DNA of 14,055 bases, from positions 1 through 14,055 of the forward strand of contig JANQDY010000061.1 in NCBI GenBank assembly GCA_028278625.1, written 5' to 3'. The DNA comes from Thermodesulfobacteriota bacterium (lineage in GTDB: Bacteria; Desulfobacterota; DSM-4660; Desulfatiglandales; Desulfatiglandaceae). Within the stretch, counting starts at the first letter, position 1. Each line of letters begins with the position of its first letter. Under the pieces are notes generated by a model. The model made no database searches and had not been told where the DNA came from. It saw only the letters and a list, made by a program, of their open reading frames with translations. The position numbers and the translations under genes are program-made. Shown here piece by piece: positions 8,001-13,549 of this stretch.

Positions 8001-8813
8001 GTCAAGGACCCTTACGACATGCCAGGGGGCACTGGACAGGTCACGGATTACCGGATCTTTACGGTCCCTTTCTACATGACCGGTGCCGAGATGCTATCCG
8101 CCATGGAAAAGGTGCTGGGAACCTATAACAACACCACCTGGCGGGGCTTCACCACCGTTGATGGGGGCTATGTGGAGTTTAGCGACAAGGCCTTTCAGAC
8201 GCTTTCCATTATTCCAGGCATGGGGTTCTGGATCGTCACACTATTAACAGATACCATCCCCTTTAAAGGAGGCATCGCCCCTGACGGCGTTAACTATGAG
8301 CTGACCCTCAGACGGGGCTGGCACCTGGTAGGCCTCCCCTGGGTCAGTCAGGACATCGACCTTGGGAACATTCTGGTCACCGACGGTTTAAATACCCATA
8401 CCATTACCAGCGCCCAAAACAACCTGACTCAAAGGGTCTTCTGGGATTTCACCGGAAACGGCCCTTACAAAGGGTATGAAAAGCGGGACGTGAGCTCGTA
8501 TCTGCTTAAATGCGGTACCGGTTACTTCCTAGAGGTCCTTTCAAACCAAGGGGTCACCCTCATCATCCCCTGGAAAAATGATCGATCCCGGTCTGTTGAA
8601 AGGGGATCCACCGGTGATGAGGACGAACCGCCGCCGCCGCCGGGAGTGGTTGATCAGGGATTTCAGTGCCCCAAGATTCATGATGGTCGTCTCGAAGACG
8701 TCAACTTTCCCTCAACTGCCGATTGTGACTACACATATCAAGAGAGGTTGACCATTGGAAGCGGCGTTACTGTTCAAGAAGGCGCTGTTTTGAGAATCAA
8801 GCCAGTGCCATGA
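2067..8813 (+). CDS. Giant secreted multidomain protein with duplicated parallel beta-helix modules
   Basis: 2248 residues. A Sec signal peptide (hydrophobic core about 10-28) has a likely cleavage after AxA near residue 30 (IANA/DSD). Residues ~31-585 are an unrecognised extracytoplasmic region with propeller-like segments (LWFGTA, LYVGTM, IYLGTA). Residues ~588-1030 hold seven degenerate repeats of the type FPSVAFD...RYLVIWT...IFGR..K.DGQP, as in a seven-bladed propeller. Residues 1033-1407 form a DUF1565/NosD-like right-handed beta-helix starting FYVDIRNGNDANDGS. Residues 1411-1510 are FnIII-like (GLSPDTTYHVRAYATN) and 1512-1590 IPT/TIG-like. Residues 1597-1974 are a second beta-helix, clearly a copy of the first. 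Residues ~1983-2174 are a surface module with GMGFWIV and GWHLVGLPW. An acidic-proline linker (DEDEPPPPPG) and a short tail follow. The start is fixed by GGGAGG at 2055-2060. No catalytic motif, sorting signal or C-terminal anchor was recognised. A surface adhesin or polysaccharide-binding role is inference. Confidence 0.85.
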   Translation: MSLHFSARPIVLSSFVVLLLFSLGICIANADSDTAQMTRLTNELLGKATPDACFFGIGDPANEYDPGLVLPCPGTGEAKVNQAYVWGLTKAGDDLWFGTAANVLCFVEGSYLQYTNPQINDCWVCEFEESQFFSPDPPPDPRIGDWRPPRIFVYETQTNSLIEKTNDIPYPHNLRLKTTLGIRSAGSSGDMVFLGGPGLSGGINIFAFDVVSGSFLNSTNLPEYSNIRKWLEVDGSLYTAVGKTAGGGAVLRWTGNELDIFKFDVVGELDGQGAELAYHEGRLFASTWPGIGRRTRGTPPAAGIWMSPELTSQGLSTENKHDWAKIWSASDYDPDLVTAATYGGGSLSSFDGYLYWGTMHVPLVAYLAHNYVYGEPPDIQTALMTFLGTHRAISIFRGKNLATSPIVELVYGDPFLPKYSQPRGSTETESGYWEMVPNKMGAYPLHGPSGFGNFFNNYTWTMGVYKDQLYVGTMDWSYILSTMLNPLLEPYLSVIPKNLLQIANHFYGADLFRFANADSRAVPESQSGVGNYTNYGIRTMVADEDAIYLGTANPMNLLTNTGDDKPEGGWELRSLTGLPGPVPSPAASESHPAMVYNPERNQYFVVYTKLDKTGKKLYGRFVDPDGTPAGNEFPIDDNGAYDAFPSVAFDSDRHRYLVIWTRIGQTGESLGASIFGRLFKADGQPYAAAFQLSTESAPGSMAARFLPTTAYGKVNGGRSDANGFMVVWTDFQILAQGELAPNISLVGQNVLWNGSLAGENFPITNLDGDVPAATLFPSIAYDNSQNRYFVAWANMGSDVSGSSAQIMDQLLNDRAVLSLFASANGDAGSRILGRFVDPNGECSASISISSHDSAYVASYDSFPSVAFGKVKAGAAETEGFLTAWSSIRAKDETTPLDIDIFGQILKNDGALIGGNFSISREGHATPVAPLFPKLAAGWTPATGETFLAVWPDTSDALSRESEDMDLVNIFGQYLQPDGSYSGENFIISSAALLQSKPALAYNGADNNFLAGYTKNNPETFTIDVTFSPVKSQKAFYVDIRNGNDANDGSIERPWKTLHHAISRINAGPPCAYTLYVAGGSYSVNNGEADSELILLKDHVTIVGEADSRSVIEGKGALNWPVGIKVSASHTCLINLHITGFAHGDGIGVDLIAGTNNTVQNCRVSDNDNGISVWQSKNCTVKECKIDNNNLDGISFTQSTGGLITQNTVHGHYDIKNSDGIIVQACNPEISRNTLYGNRFNISLQADKGETTSPTIKNNLVYMATRSSGKVEYGILMGGKGTTGPIIYHNTIDGGLYDGIYMDGTGSTPHIKYNIITNFGQVGIRNLKGLGSPTIDYNDIWGNASGPYDGCGPGDNDIYKDPQYGSHTLLDSSPCINAISLASGDPITIDKNGDPRPYGAGYDMGCYEKTNLPLVSTDDVSSISATSATSGGNVTSAGGETSIKIKARGVCWSTGPDPTINDSHTSDGTGLGSFISNITGLSPDTTYHVRAYATNSNNLTGYGSDLTFTTTVAPPTVTSFNPTSGVPDTSVTIKGTGFINTSKVKFGGTPAKSFLVDSATQITAVVGDGATGKVSVTTPGGTAESHQKFTFHTVTAGAYHVNVSTGDDLNDGSAARPWKTLHHAISQINGGETGNYALIVGPGTYGVSSKGNRAKGEADDQLILSQSNVTIIGDSDNPPLVDGNNATNWPKGVEVTGSNDVIENLWFTGFSDTKEEGVRITMGNGNQILQCRVYGNNSGIRVMEATETTIRNCEVFVNTTNGIDLIKSPETDVVDNKIYDNTESGIRAEGSTEISRNSIFDNDFGILVEALTGNSASPVIMNNVIYRTETGTMRYGIYTRAENGSQSNAEIYHNTVDGGTKDGITTEKDGSSSSKPLVKYNIITNFGQYGIQNVGANPAIDYNDVWNNSAGNYRGCQKGTHDINKDPKFASYSLWKYSPCINIIPTTSGDPVTVDYLGFARPRPDQAPKDMGAYEYVGSVKDPYDMPGGTGQVTDYRIFTVPFYMTGAEMLSAMEKVLGTYNNTTWRGFTTVDGGYVEFSDKAFQTLSIIPGMGFWIVTLLTDTIPFKGGIAPDGVNYELTLRRGWHLVGLPWVSQDIDLGNILVTDGLNTHTITSAQNNLTQRVFWDFTGNGPYKGYEKRDVSSYLLKCGTGYFLEVLSNQGVTLIIPWKNDRSRSVERGSTGDEDEPPPPPGVVDQGFQCPKIHDGRLEDVNFPSTADCDYTYQERLTIGSGVTVQEGAVLRIKPVP
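3828..5156 (+). repeat. Seven propeller-like repeats within the giant protein
   Basis: Repeat starts are marked by HPAMVYN, FPSVAFD, LPTTAYG, FPSIAYD, FPSVAFG, FPKLAAG and KPALAYN. Most are followed by an aromatic strand (YFVVYT, YLVIWT, FMVVWT, YFVAWA, FLTAWS, FLAVWP, FLAGYT). Several then carry a GR/GQ..-DG turn (YGRFVDPDG, FGRLFKADG, FGQILKNDG, FGQYLQPDG). Six are complete or nearly so and the seventh is short. Seven units fit a closed seven-bladed propeller. The fold assignment is inference from repeat number and pattern. Confidence 0.65.
5163..6287 (+). repeat. Beta-helix module, copy 1 (residues 1033-1407)
   Basis: This copy opens with a DUF1565-like motif (NDANDGSIERPWKTLHHAIS). Short beta-helix coils rich in N, G and I follow (NCTVKECKIDNNNLDGIS, for example). 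It closes with IIYHNTIDGG, KYNIITNFGQ, IDYNDIWGN and DMGCYE. Copy 2 at 6855-7988 matches it along its whole length with nearly the same size (375 and 378 residues), so the pair arose by internal duplication. Confidence 0.85.
6855..7988 (+). repeat. Beta-helix module, copy 2 (residues 1597-1974)
   Basis: It is the partner of copy 1. It shares RPWKTLHHAIS, GEAD..LIL, EISRN, IYHNTVDGG, KYNIITNFGQ, IDYNDVWNN and MGAYE in the same order. The first and last blocks also remain alike at DNA level: the PWKTLHHAI codons near 5223 and 6912, and the YNIITNFG codons near 6000 and 7702. The middle coils have diverged, which points to an old rather than recent duplication. Confidence 0.85.
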
Positions 8814-9178
8814 TTGAACGTCAGGCACAGGCATTTTCTGACACCTACTTGTTTGAATAATTTAGCTGAAGCCCTTTCATCAAATGGTAGCGATCTTCAG
8901 TTGATGTAACTGCTTCCATGAGGGTTCCGTTTATCAAGCACCTTTTTCAAATTTCATTAATCCTCAGATTTCACTAATTGGAACGAGCTACCGGAGATGT
9001 TTCTTGTTCCAAAATTGGCCCGCGAGTATCTCGTTTCGACCAAAGAATGCATTACAGAGATCTGCTATCGAACCAAACATATTTGAAATAGAAGGCGCCT
9101 TTGATATTCGTTTGATATCGCTCGTAGTTTCATCCTCCGGAGTGGAACAGCTTGATACCTCCACCCCGGGGTTTAAAT
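8814..9178. other. Gene-free stretch between the giant protein and the recombinase
   Basis: This 365-base stretch separates the 3' ends of the plus-strand giant gene and the minus-strand recombinase. I see no coding frame with family resemblance; an open frame at 8988-9203 (minus) overlaps the recombinase end and looks accidental. The only structure found is the stem-loop at 8978-9012. No T-rich terminator follows either gene. Confidence 0.5.
8978..9012. repeat. Inverted repeat / stem-loop downstream of the recombinase
   Basis: TTGGAACGAG (8978-8987) pairs with CTTGTTCCAA (9003-9012) around a 15-base loop, with one G-T pair. AATT on both sides can extend it past a two-base bulge. No T-tract follows on either strand, so it is not a typical intrinsic terminator. 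It may act as a 3' end for the convergent genes or be a recombination-related repeat. The function is unknown. Confidence 0.45.
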
Positions 9179-10016
9179 TTACGCATACAGGTTTTCTATC
9201 CATCGTATGGCTTCCGTGTCAGGAACTTTTCCCAAATATGTCTGGGTGGTCGAAAGGTTCTCGTGCCGTAAAATCACTTTTGAGACAATCTCTATCGGGA
9301 CACCTGATCGGGAAGCATATGTCGCCGCATGTCTCCTTAAATCGTGGGGCCGCAACCTTATTCCGACCTTTTCGCCGGCCTTTCTGACCATCGTTCTGGC
9401 GGATTCATAACATATGGGGAATATTCTTTGATCAGGTTGGATGTTATTTTCCCTGATGTACGCCTTAAGTCTGTCCGCCACTTTCTGAGTGATAAACACG
9501 TGCTCCCGCATTTTTCCACTTTTTGGATTTTTAAGCGTCAGCTTCCTGTCTTGTACGTCGGCGGGGGTGAGCTTTAGGACTTCACCGATTCGCATGCCGC
9601 CACGAGCCATGAGCTCCAGGATCAGACGGTTCCGTTTCTTTCCTGTTCTGAAGATAATTTCATCGATAACATCCTTATCGATAATCTCCCATGAAGGAAT
9701 TGATTTCGCCCTGAACATTTTTCGCAAGATGGGTGTGGCGCAGGGGTTTTGCAGAGCTTGGTCGATATTGCTGATGATGAAGTTGAAGAAAGCTGAAAGG
9801 TGAGCGTAGCGAGTTCGTTTTGTTTGTTGTTTGGTGCCTTCGGTAATTCTGTTCAAAAACTCCAGGATCTGGTCCGATGTGACGTTATCAATGGTTTCAC
9901 CACCTAATTCCTCGCAGAATTTGGTCAATACCGCCTGATAAGCTATAAGCGTATTTTTTTTGTGAATTGGACCTGTGGTATTCCATCCAGAGTTTTGCCG
10001 CTTGTTTGATTTTCTT
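9179..10016 (-). pseudogene. Tyrosine recombinase/integrase (XerC/D-like), start codon and frame disrupted
   Basis: The intact frame (9179-9928) gives 249 residues with the full catalytic set of the phage-integrase family, numbered from the TTG at 9928: R113 (GGMRIGEVL), a beta-hairpin lysine near 136-139, H195 and R198 (PHDLRRHAAT), H222 (LRHENLS) and Y231 (TQTYLG). The N-terminal SAM-like core-binding domain continues upstream in another frame (IKQAAKLWMEYHRSNSQK). It joins the main frame (NTLIAYQAVLTKF) if one A is removed from an A8 tract (T8 on the plus strand, 9954-9961). A strong GGAGGG ribosome site (10024-10029) sits seven bases before an AAG codon at 10016-10014, where an ATG would be expected. 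The reconstructed protein is about 278 residues, normal for the family. It could be decayed, misread at a homopolymer, or made by slippage on A8. It is divergent from the DUF6653-type gene. Confidence 0.8.
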
Positions 10017-10062
10017 TTTTTTGCCCTCCTTTTGTCTGGGTTTTCAACGGAATCCTCAGGTT

Positions 10063-10091
10063 ACTATATGGTATTCTTGATAAAACCTCAA
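10063..10091 (-). promoter_or_regulatory. Candidate sigma-70 promoter for the recombinase
   Basis: On the minus strand, TTGAGG (10086-10091, 4/6 to consensus) and TATAGT (10063-10068, 5/6) are separated by exactly 17 bases. They lie about 35 bases upstream of the GGAGGG ribosome site. This was found by eye; position and spacing make it plausible. Confidence 0.5.
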
Positions 10092-10132
10092 TCCATCTCC
10101 AAGGATATATACATTTTCATAAGGACCGAACC

Positions 10133-10637
10133 ATGACGTTTGAAAAGAGGGTAGCGGCCTTTTTTGCCATGAGCGATGAAGTCTGGATGCGGCATGCCAA
10201 GCCATGGAGTGTGGACCAGGTATGCCGCCCTACCGATTCTTGTCTTTTCAATTTGGAGCAGGACATGGATCGGATGGTGGTCGCTCCTACCGATTACGCT
10301 GTCGGTAATCTGGATATGGATCAATCCAAGAGTTTTCAAAAAGCCGGCTTCAACGAATAACTGGGCGTCCATGGCGGTTTTGGGTGAGCGGGTTTGGTTG
10401 AATAGAAAAGCAATCGCACTCCCTCAGCATTTCGACCCCGTCATCAGAGTATTAAATATGCTCTCGAGCATCGGGGCACTCGTCTGTATTTTAGGGCTCG
10501 TTTTGCAGTCGTTCTGGATGACAATTTTCGGAATCGCGGTTCTGATTCTTTCAAAAAGCTGGTTTCTTGATCGGATGGTATGGTTGTACCAAGAAATAAG
10601 AGACACAGCTGTAGGATCATTGCAGACAACGTCTTAG
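10133..10637 (+). pseudogene. DUF6653-family membrane protein, frameshifted by loss of a TG dinucleotide
   Basis: The protein is split over two frames. Frame one starts at ATG 10133, with AAGGA at 10121-10125 as ribosome site, and gives MTFEKRVAAFFAMSDEVWMRHAKPWSV. The family sequence then resumes one base back, at 10212, as WTRYAALPILVFSIWSRTW, and runs to the TAG at 10635. Joined, this is about 168 residues with the family hallmarks: AMSDEVW.RHA.PWS, two hydrophobic pairs, PASTNNWASMAVLGERVWLNR, and a closing WFLDRMVWLY. The break falls in AGTGTGGACC, where AGTGTGTGGACC would restore the frame, so a two-base slip in a TG repeat is the simplest cause. The function of DUF6653 proteins is not known to me; several membrane segments suggest an integral membrane protein. 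The open frame on the other strand (10088-10372) is a shadow. Confidence 0.75.
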
Positions 10638-10666
10638 GGTAGGGAATATGAAGTTGTTTGTCTGCA
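10621..10666. repeat. Inverted repeat at the end of the DUF6653-type gene
   Basis: TGCAGACA at 10621-10628 is matched by TGTCTGCA at 10659-10666, and AC/GT extends the stem past a one-base bulge. The right arm overlaps a perfect 10-bp palindrome, GTCTGCAGAC (10660-10669). The left arm lies within the last codons of the gene. No T-tract follows, so a terminator role is doubtful. A protein-binding site is an alternative. Confidence 0.4.
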
Positions 10667-10714
10667 GACACCCGCCTCCATGATTCTTCTAGATTACAAT
10701 TTTTTAAACTTTTC

Positions 10715-10743
10715 TTGACATTTATATAACGATCCGATATATA
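10715..10743 (+). promoter_or_regulatory. Sigma-70 promoter of the padR operon
   Basis: A perfect -35 box, TTGACA (10715-10720), is followed by a 17-base spacer and TATATA (10738-10743, 4/6 to consensus). It sits 32 bases upstream of the padR start, with a ribosome site AGAGG near 10764-10768. It is the clearest promoter in the window. Confidence 0.75.
10724..10742 (+). promoter_or_regulatory. Candidate PadR operator palindrome
   Basis: ATATAACGATCCGATATAT is an imperfect palindrome in which ATATA.CG and CG.TATAT are symmetric about position 10733. It fills the spacer and overlaps the -10 box, so a bound dimer would block RNA polymerase. PadR-family repressors commonly bind AT-rich dyads in their own promoters (known for the family). 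That this one does so is inference. Confidence 0.55.
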
Positions 10744-10775
10744 GCGCGTCAAAATATATCTAAAGAGGTTAAATC

Positions 10776-11360
10776 ATGGACATTAAAACAATGGTCTTGG
10801 GTTTTCTCATGCGGGGCAGCATGACCGGTTATGAGTTAAAGAAGAGATTCTCCCTTTCATTCTCCTTCTTTTCAGCCCTCAGTTACGGCTCCATCTATCC
10901 GGCCCTTAAAAGGCTGGAACAGGAAGGCTTGATAACTTTGAAAGTAGAAATTCAGGACGGATCGCCCAATCGCAAGGTGTACACGATAACCAATTCAGGC
11001 AGGAAGTTTTTCCTGGAGAATCTCCGTACCCCTTTCACCCTGGAGCGGCAGAAAAGTGCATTCCTTTCAAGGCTTTTTTTCTTTTCCCACCTGACTCGGG
11101 AAGAACGCCTGGCAACGGCAAGTCGATATCTCCAATCGATCAAGGAAATGCAGAAAACCCTCGTGGCAGTGGAGCCGGAAATCAGAGAACGGGCGGATGA
11201 ATTTCAGTTTCTCTCTTATCAGTTCGGGATCCGGTTTTTTGACGACCTTACCCGGAATGTAAAAGCGGTTTTGCAGGAACTGGAGGGGAAAAATCCTGAA
11301 GACAAGATCCCGTCACCCCAAAAGGGAACAATTGCGAAAGGGAAAGAAGGTGCCCCATGA
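10776..11360 (+). CDS. PadR-family transcriptional regulator
   Basis: 194 residues. Positions ~5-80 are a PadR winged helix-turn-helix: MVLGFLMRGSMTGYELKKRF, then the signature YGSIYPALKRLEQEGLI (37-53) and wing RKVYTITNSGRKF (66-78). Positions ~88-170 form a helical C-terminal region of the virulence-activator alpha (Vir_act_alpha_C) type, used for dimerisation. The last 25 residues are a basic, disordered tail. The ATG at 10776 has AGAGG upstream. Its stop overlaps the next gene's start as ATGA (11357-11360), so the two are translationally coupled. PadR proteins are usually repressors released by small hydrophobic or phenolic ligands. The palindrome in the promoter suggests self-regulation of the whole operon. 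The inducer is unknown and may be related to the ligand of the SCP2 domains downstream. Confidence 0.92.
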   Translation: MDIKTMVLGFLMRGSMTGYELKKRFSLSFSFFSALSYGSIYPALKRLEQEGLITLKVEIQDGSPNRKVYTITNSGRKFFLENLRTPFTLERQKSAFLSRLFFFSHLTREERLATASRYLQSIKEMQKTLVAVEPEIRERADEFQFLSYQFGIRFFDDLTRNVKAVLQELEGKNPEDKIPSPQKGTIAKGKEGAP

Positions 11361-13549
11361 AACAGTTAGGGAAAACCAGGCGAATTCTCCTTTATGCCGG
11401 TCCGTTCCCCGCGCTGGCCTTTTTTAAGATATGGGCCGCATACAGCGCTGGGTCAGGCTCAGGTTCTGGAAGTCTTTCGGTTGTTGCGTTTTTTATGCTG
11501 GTTTTTTGCGCAATCGTGATTGTTGTCGCCAAACGATGGGACAAACCCTCTTATTTTGACTGGACGATTGGCGGCTATTTTGCCCTGATCTGGCTGTCAT
11601 TGCTCGTCTGGCCGGATTCTGCCGGCAGGGTTTTGTTCAGGTATTCGGTGACCGGCATTTATGGGTGTCTATTTGCGGCAGCCTTTTTTCCACCCGTTTT
11701 TGGCACGGAACCCTTCACCTGTCACTACGCGAAGAAATATGCCCCGGAAGCGGTTTGGAACAATCCTGTTTTTTTACGCATCAACCGGATCATGACTTAC
11801 GCCTGGGCCGGAATTTTTGCTTTCTCTGCCCTTTTGAGTCTTTATCCATCAGTGATAACCCGAGCCGTTGTTCCTGTTGGAATCATTCTATGTGTCGGTC
11901 TGCCTTTCAATCTTCGTTTTCCCGACTTCTATTTGAAGCGCCTCGGGCTTCCGTCTCTCAAGGAACAGAAAGAAGCTGCTCTGGAGGAAAACGCGGCCAA
12001 GAGAACCCGGTCCCTGCCTGAACGTCTTCCGGTGACTGCCTGGCAAGCGGTATCCTCCATGCCGGATGTGTTCAGGCCGGAGGCCGCCAGGGGCCTTGAG
12101 GCCGTCATTGGCTTTGAAGTGTCAGGCTCGGAAAACTTTAGGACTTATCTGCATATACAAGATGGCACGTGTGCCCTGGAAGATCGGTTATCAGGTGAAC
12201 CGGACTTGATGATCCATACGCCTTCAGAGGTTTGGCTGGCGATTGCGCGGAAAGAGTTGAGCGGACAGCAAGCCTTTCTGTCCGGCGCGTACACAGCGGA
12301 TGGCAACCTGGGGCTTCTGATGAAGATGAAAGACCTCTTTGCCGGGGAGGCCCTTTCATCAAAGACGGGAAATTCCGGCACGCAAGAAACGATGCTGACT
12401 ATTTCGGCAAAGTCACACGATCCTGAAAACACATTTGTTATCCCAAACCAAAAAAGAAAGGAAAATACCATGAAAGTACTTGCCCTTAATTCAAGTGCAC
12501 GATCAAAAGGCGAGAGTAAGACCGATTTGATGCTTAATCATCTTGTTAATGGAATGAGAGAGGCAGGAGCCGATGTCGAGACTGTCAATCTACGAGAAAA
12601 GATTATAAAAAATTGTGTGGGATGTTTTACGTGTATGACTAAAAACCCGGGGAAATGTGTACTCAGAGATGACATGACGCGAGATCTATTCCCTAAATGG
12701 CTGGAATCCGATCTGGTTATTTACGCCACACCTCTGTTCCATCACACTGTCAATGCGACCATGAAAACCTTCATAGAGAGAACTTGGCCTATTTGTGAAC
12801 CCTTTCTTGTGGAAAAGGAAGGACGCTGGTTTCACCCTCTTCGAAGAAAGCACCCTGGAGTTGTGGTTCTTTCCGTATGCGGTTTCCCGGCAATGTCCGC
12901 CTTTGGTGGTTTGACTCACTATGTGAAATTTCTTTATGAAGCGCATGGAAAAGGGGTGCTATGGGCCGAAATCTATCGACCCGGCGCCGAATTTATGGCG
13001 CGTCAAAACGATAAACAGAAAGATATACTCGACGCCACCATCCAGGCAGGCAGGGAACTCGTGGTTGATCACAGGGTTTCTGCAGAAACATTGGCACGTA
13101 TAGAACAGCCGTTGACTGATAAAGTTTCTGATTTTGCAGAAATTGCGAATTGCATGTGGAAGACTTGCATTTCTGAAGGGATAACTTTAAAGAAATTTGC
13201 AGGCGAGGGCATGATTCCCAGGCCCGACTCCATGGAGACCTTTATGGCGATCTTCCCCCTCGGTTTAAAGGCCTTCGCCGCAAACGGTACGAAGGCCATC
13301 CTTCAATTCAATCTCTCGGGGGATGTGCAGGGAGCTTGTCATTTCCACATCGAGAACGGAACGGTCAACACTTTTCAGGGTCCCGCTGAAAGCCCGGACT
13401 TGACAATCGACACGCCTTTTGATGTTTGGATGGATATCATGACCGGAAAAGCGGACGGACAACAAATGTTCATGGCGCAAAAATACAAAGTGCAGGGAGA
13501 ACTGGGTCTTTTGATGCGCATGGGCCAGATTCTTGGCAACAAGGGATGA
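11357..13549 (+). CDS. Membrane-SCP2-Fe-S flavoprotein-SCP2 fusion protein
   Basis: 730 residues. 1-195: about six hydrophobic segments (near 11-30, 41-58, 68-85, 95-115, 146-163, 170-187) with a GSGSGSGS stretch at 32-39. ~200-225: charged linker. ~230-330: SCP2 sterol-carrier-like domain (DGTCALEDRLSGEPDLMIHT, DGNLGLLMKMKDLF). ~331-371: low-complexity linker. 372-~570: flavodoxin-like NADPH-dependent FMN reductase domain of the iron-sulfur flavoprotein type (KVLALNSSARSKGESKTD). C420, C423, C426 and C434 in NCVGCFTCMTKNPGKC give a CX2CX2CX7C cluster motif. ~620-730: second SCP2 domain (HIENGTVNTFQGPAESPDLT, QGELGLLMRMGQIL), similar to the first. Known: Isf-type flavoproteins move electrons through FMN and [4Fe-4S]; SCP2 domains bind lipids in a hydrophobic tunnel. 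Inferred: a membrane-bound reductase for a lipophilic substrate. Residue 372 has its own ribosome site, so an ancestral gene boundary, or a second start, lies there. The ATGA overlap couples it to padR. Confidence 0.8.
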   Translation: MKQLGKTRRILLYAGPFPALAFFKIWAAYSAGSGSGSGSLSVVAFFMLVFCAIVIVVAKRWDKPSYFDWTIGGYFALIWLSLLVWPDSAGRVLFRYSVTGIYGCLFAAAFFPPVFGTEPFTCHYAKKYAPEAVWNNPVFLRINRIMTYAWAGIFAFSALLSLYPSVITRAVVPVGIILCVGLPFNLRFPDFYLKRLGLPSLKEQKEAALEENAAKRTRSLPERLPVTAWQAVSSMPDVFRPEAARGLEAVIGFEVSGSENFRTYLHIQDGTCALEDRLSGEPDLMIHTPSEVWLAIARKELSGQQAFLSGAYTADGNLGLLMKMKDLFAGEALSSKTGNSGTQETMLTISAKSHDPENTFVIPNQKRKENTMKVLALNSSARSKGESKTDLMLNHLVNGMREAGADVETVNLREKIIKNCVGCFTCMTKNPGKCVLRDDMTRDLFPKWLESDLVIYATPLFHHTVNATMKTFIERTWPICEPFLVEKEGRWFHPLRRKHPGVVVLSVCGFPAMSAFGGLTHYVKFLYEAHGKGVLWAEIYRPGAEFMARQNDKQKDILDATIQAGRELVVDHRVSAETLARIEQPLTDKVSDFAEIANCMWKTCISEGITLKKFAGEGMIPRPDSMETFMAIFPLGLKAFAANGTKAILQFNLSGDVQGACHFHIENGTVNTFQGPAESPDLTIDTPFDVWMDIMTGKADGQQMFMAQKYKVQGELGLLMRMGQILGNKG
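12456..12472 (+). promoter_or_regulatory. Internal ribosome site and start codon inside the fusion gene
   Basis: GAAAGGA (12456-12462) lies seven bases before an in-frame ATG at 12470-12472. The codons that follow encode the normal N-terminus of a flavodoxin-like reductase (MKVLALNSSARSKGESKTD). Translation from here would give a soluble 359-residue flavoprotein-SCP2 protein. The 40 residues before it look like translated intergenic sequence. This supports either a recent gene fusion by stop loss or the production of two proteins from one frame. Confidence 0.6.

Noticed and set aside
8988..9203. Minus-strand 71-codon ORF after the recombinase
   Set aside because: It overlaps the recombinase end in another frame and has no ribosome site or recognisable motif.
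10088..10372. Minus-strand 94-codon ORF opposite the DUF6653-type gene
   Set aside because: The plus strand carries clear family motifs in both halves, so this is an antisense shadow.
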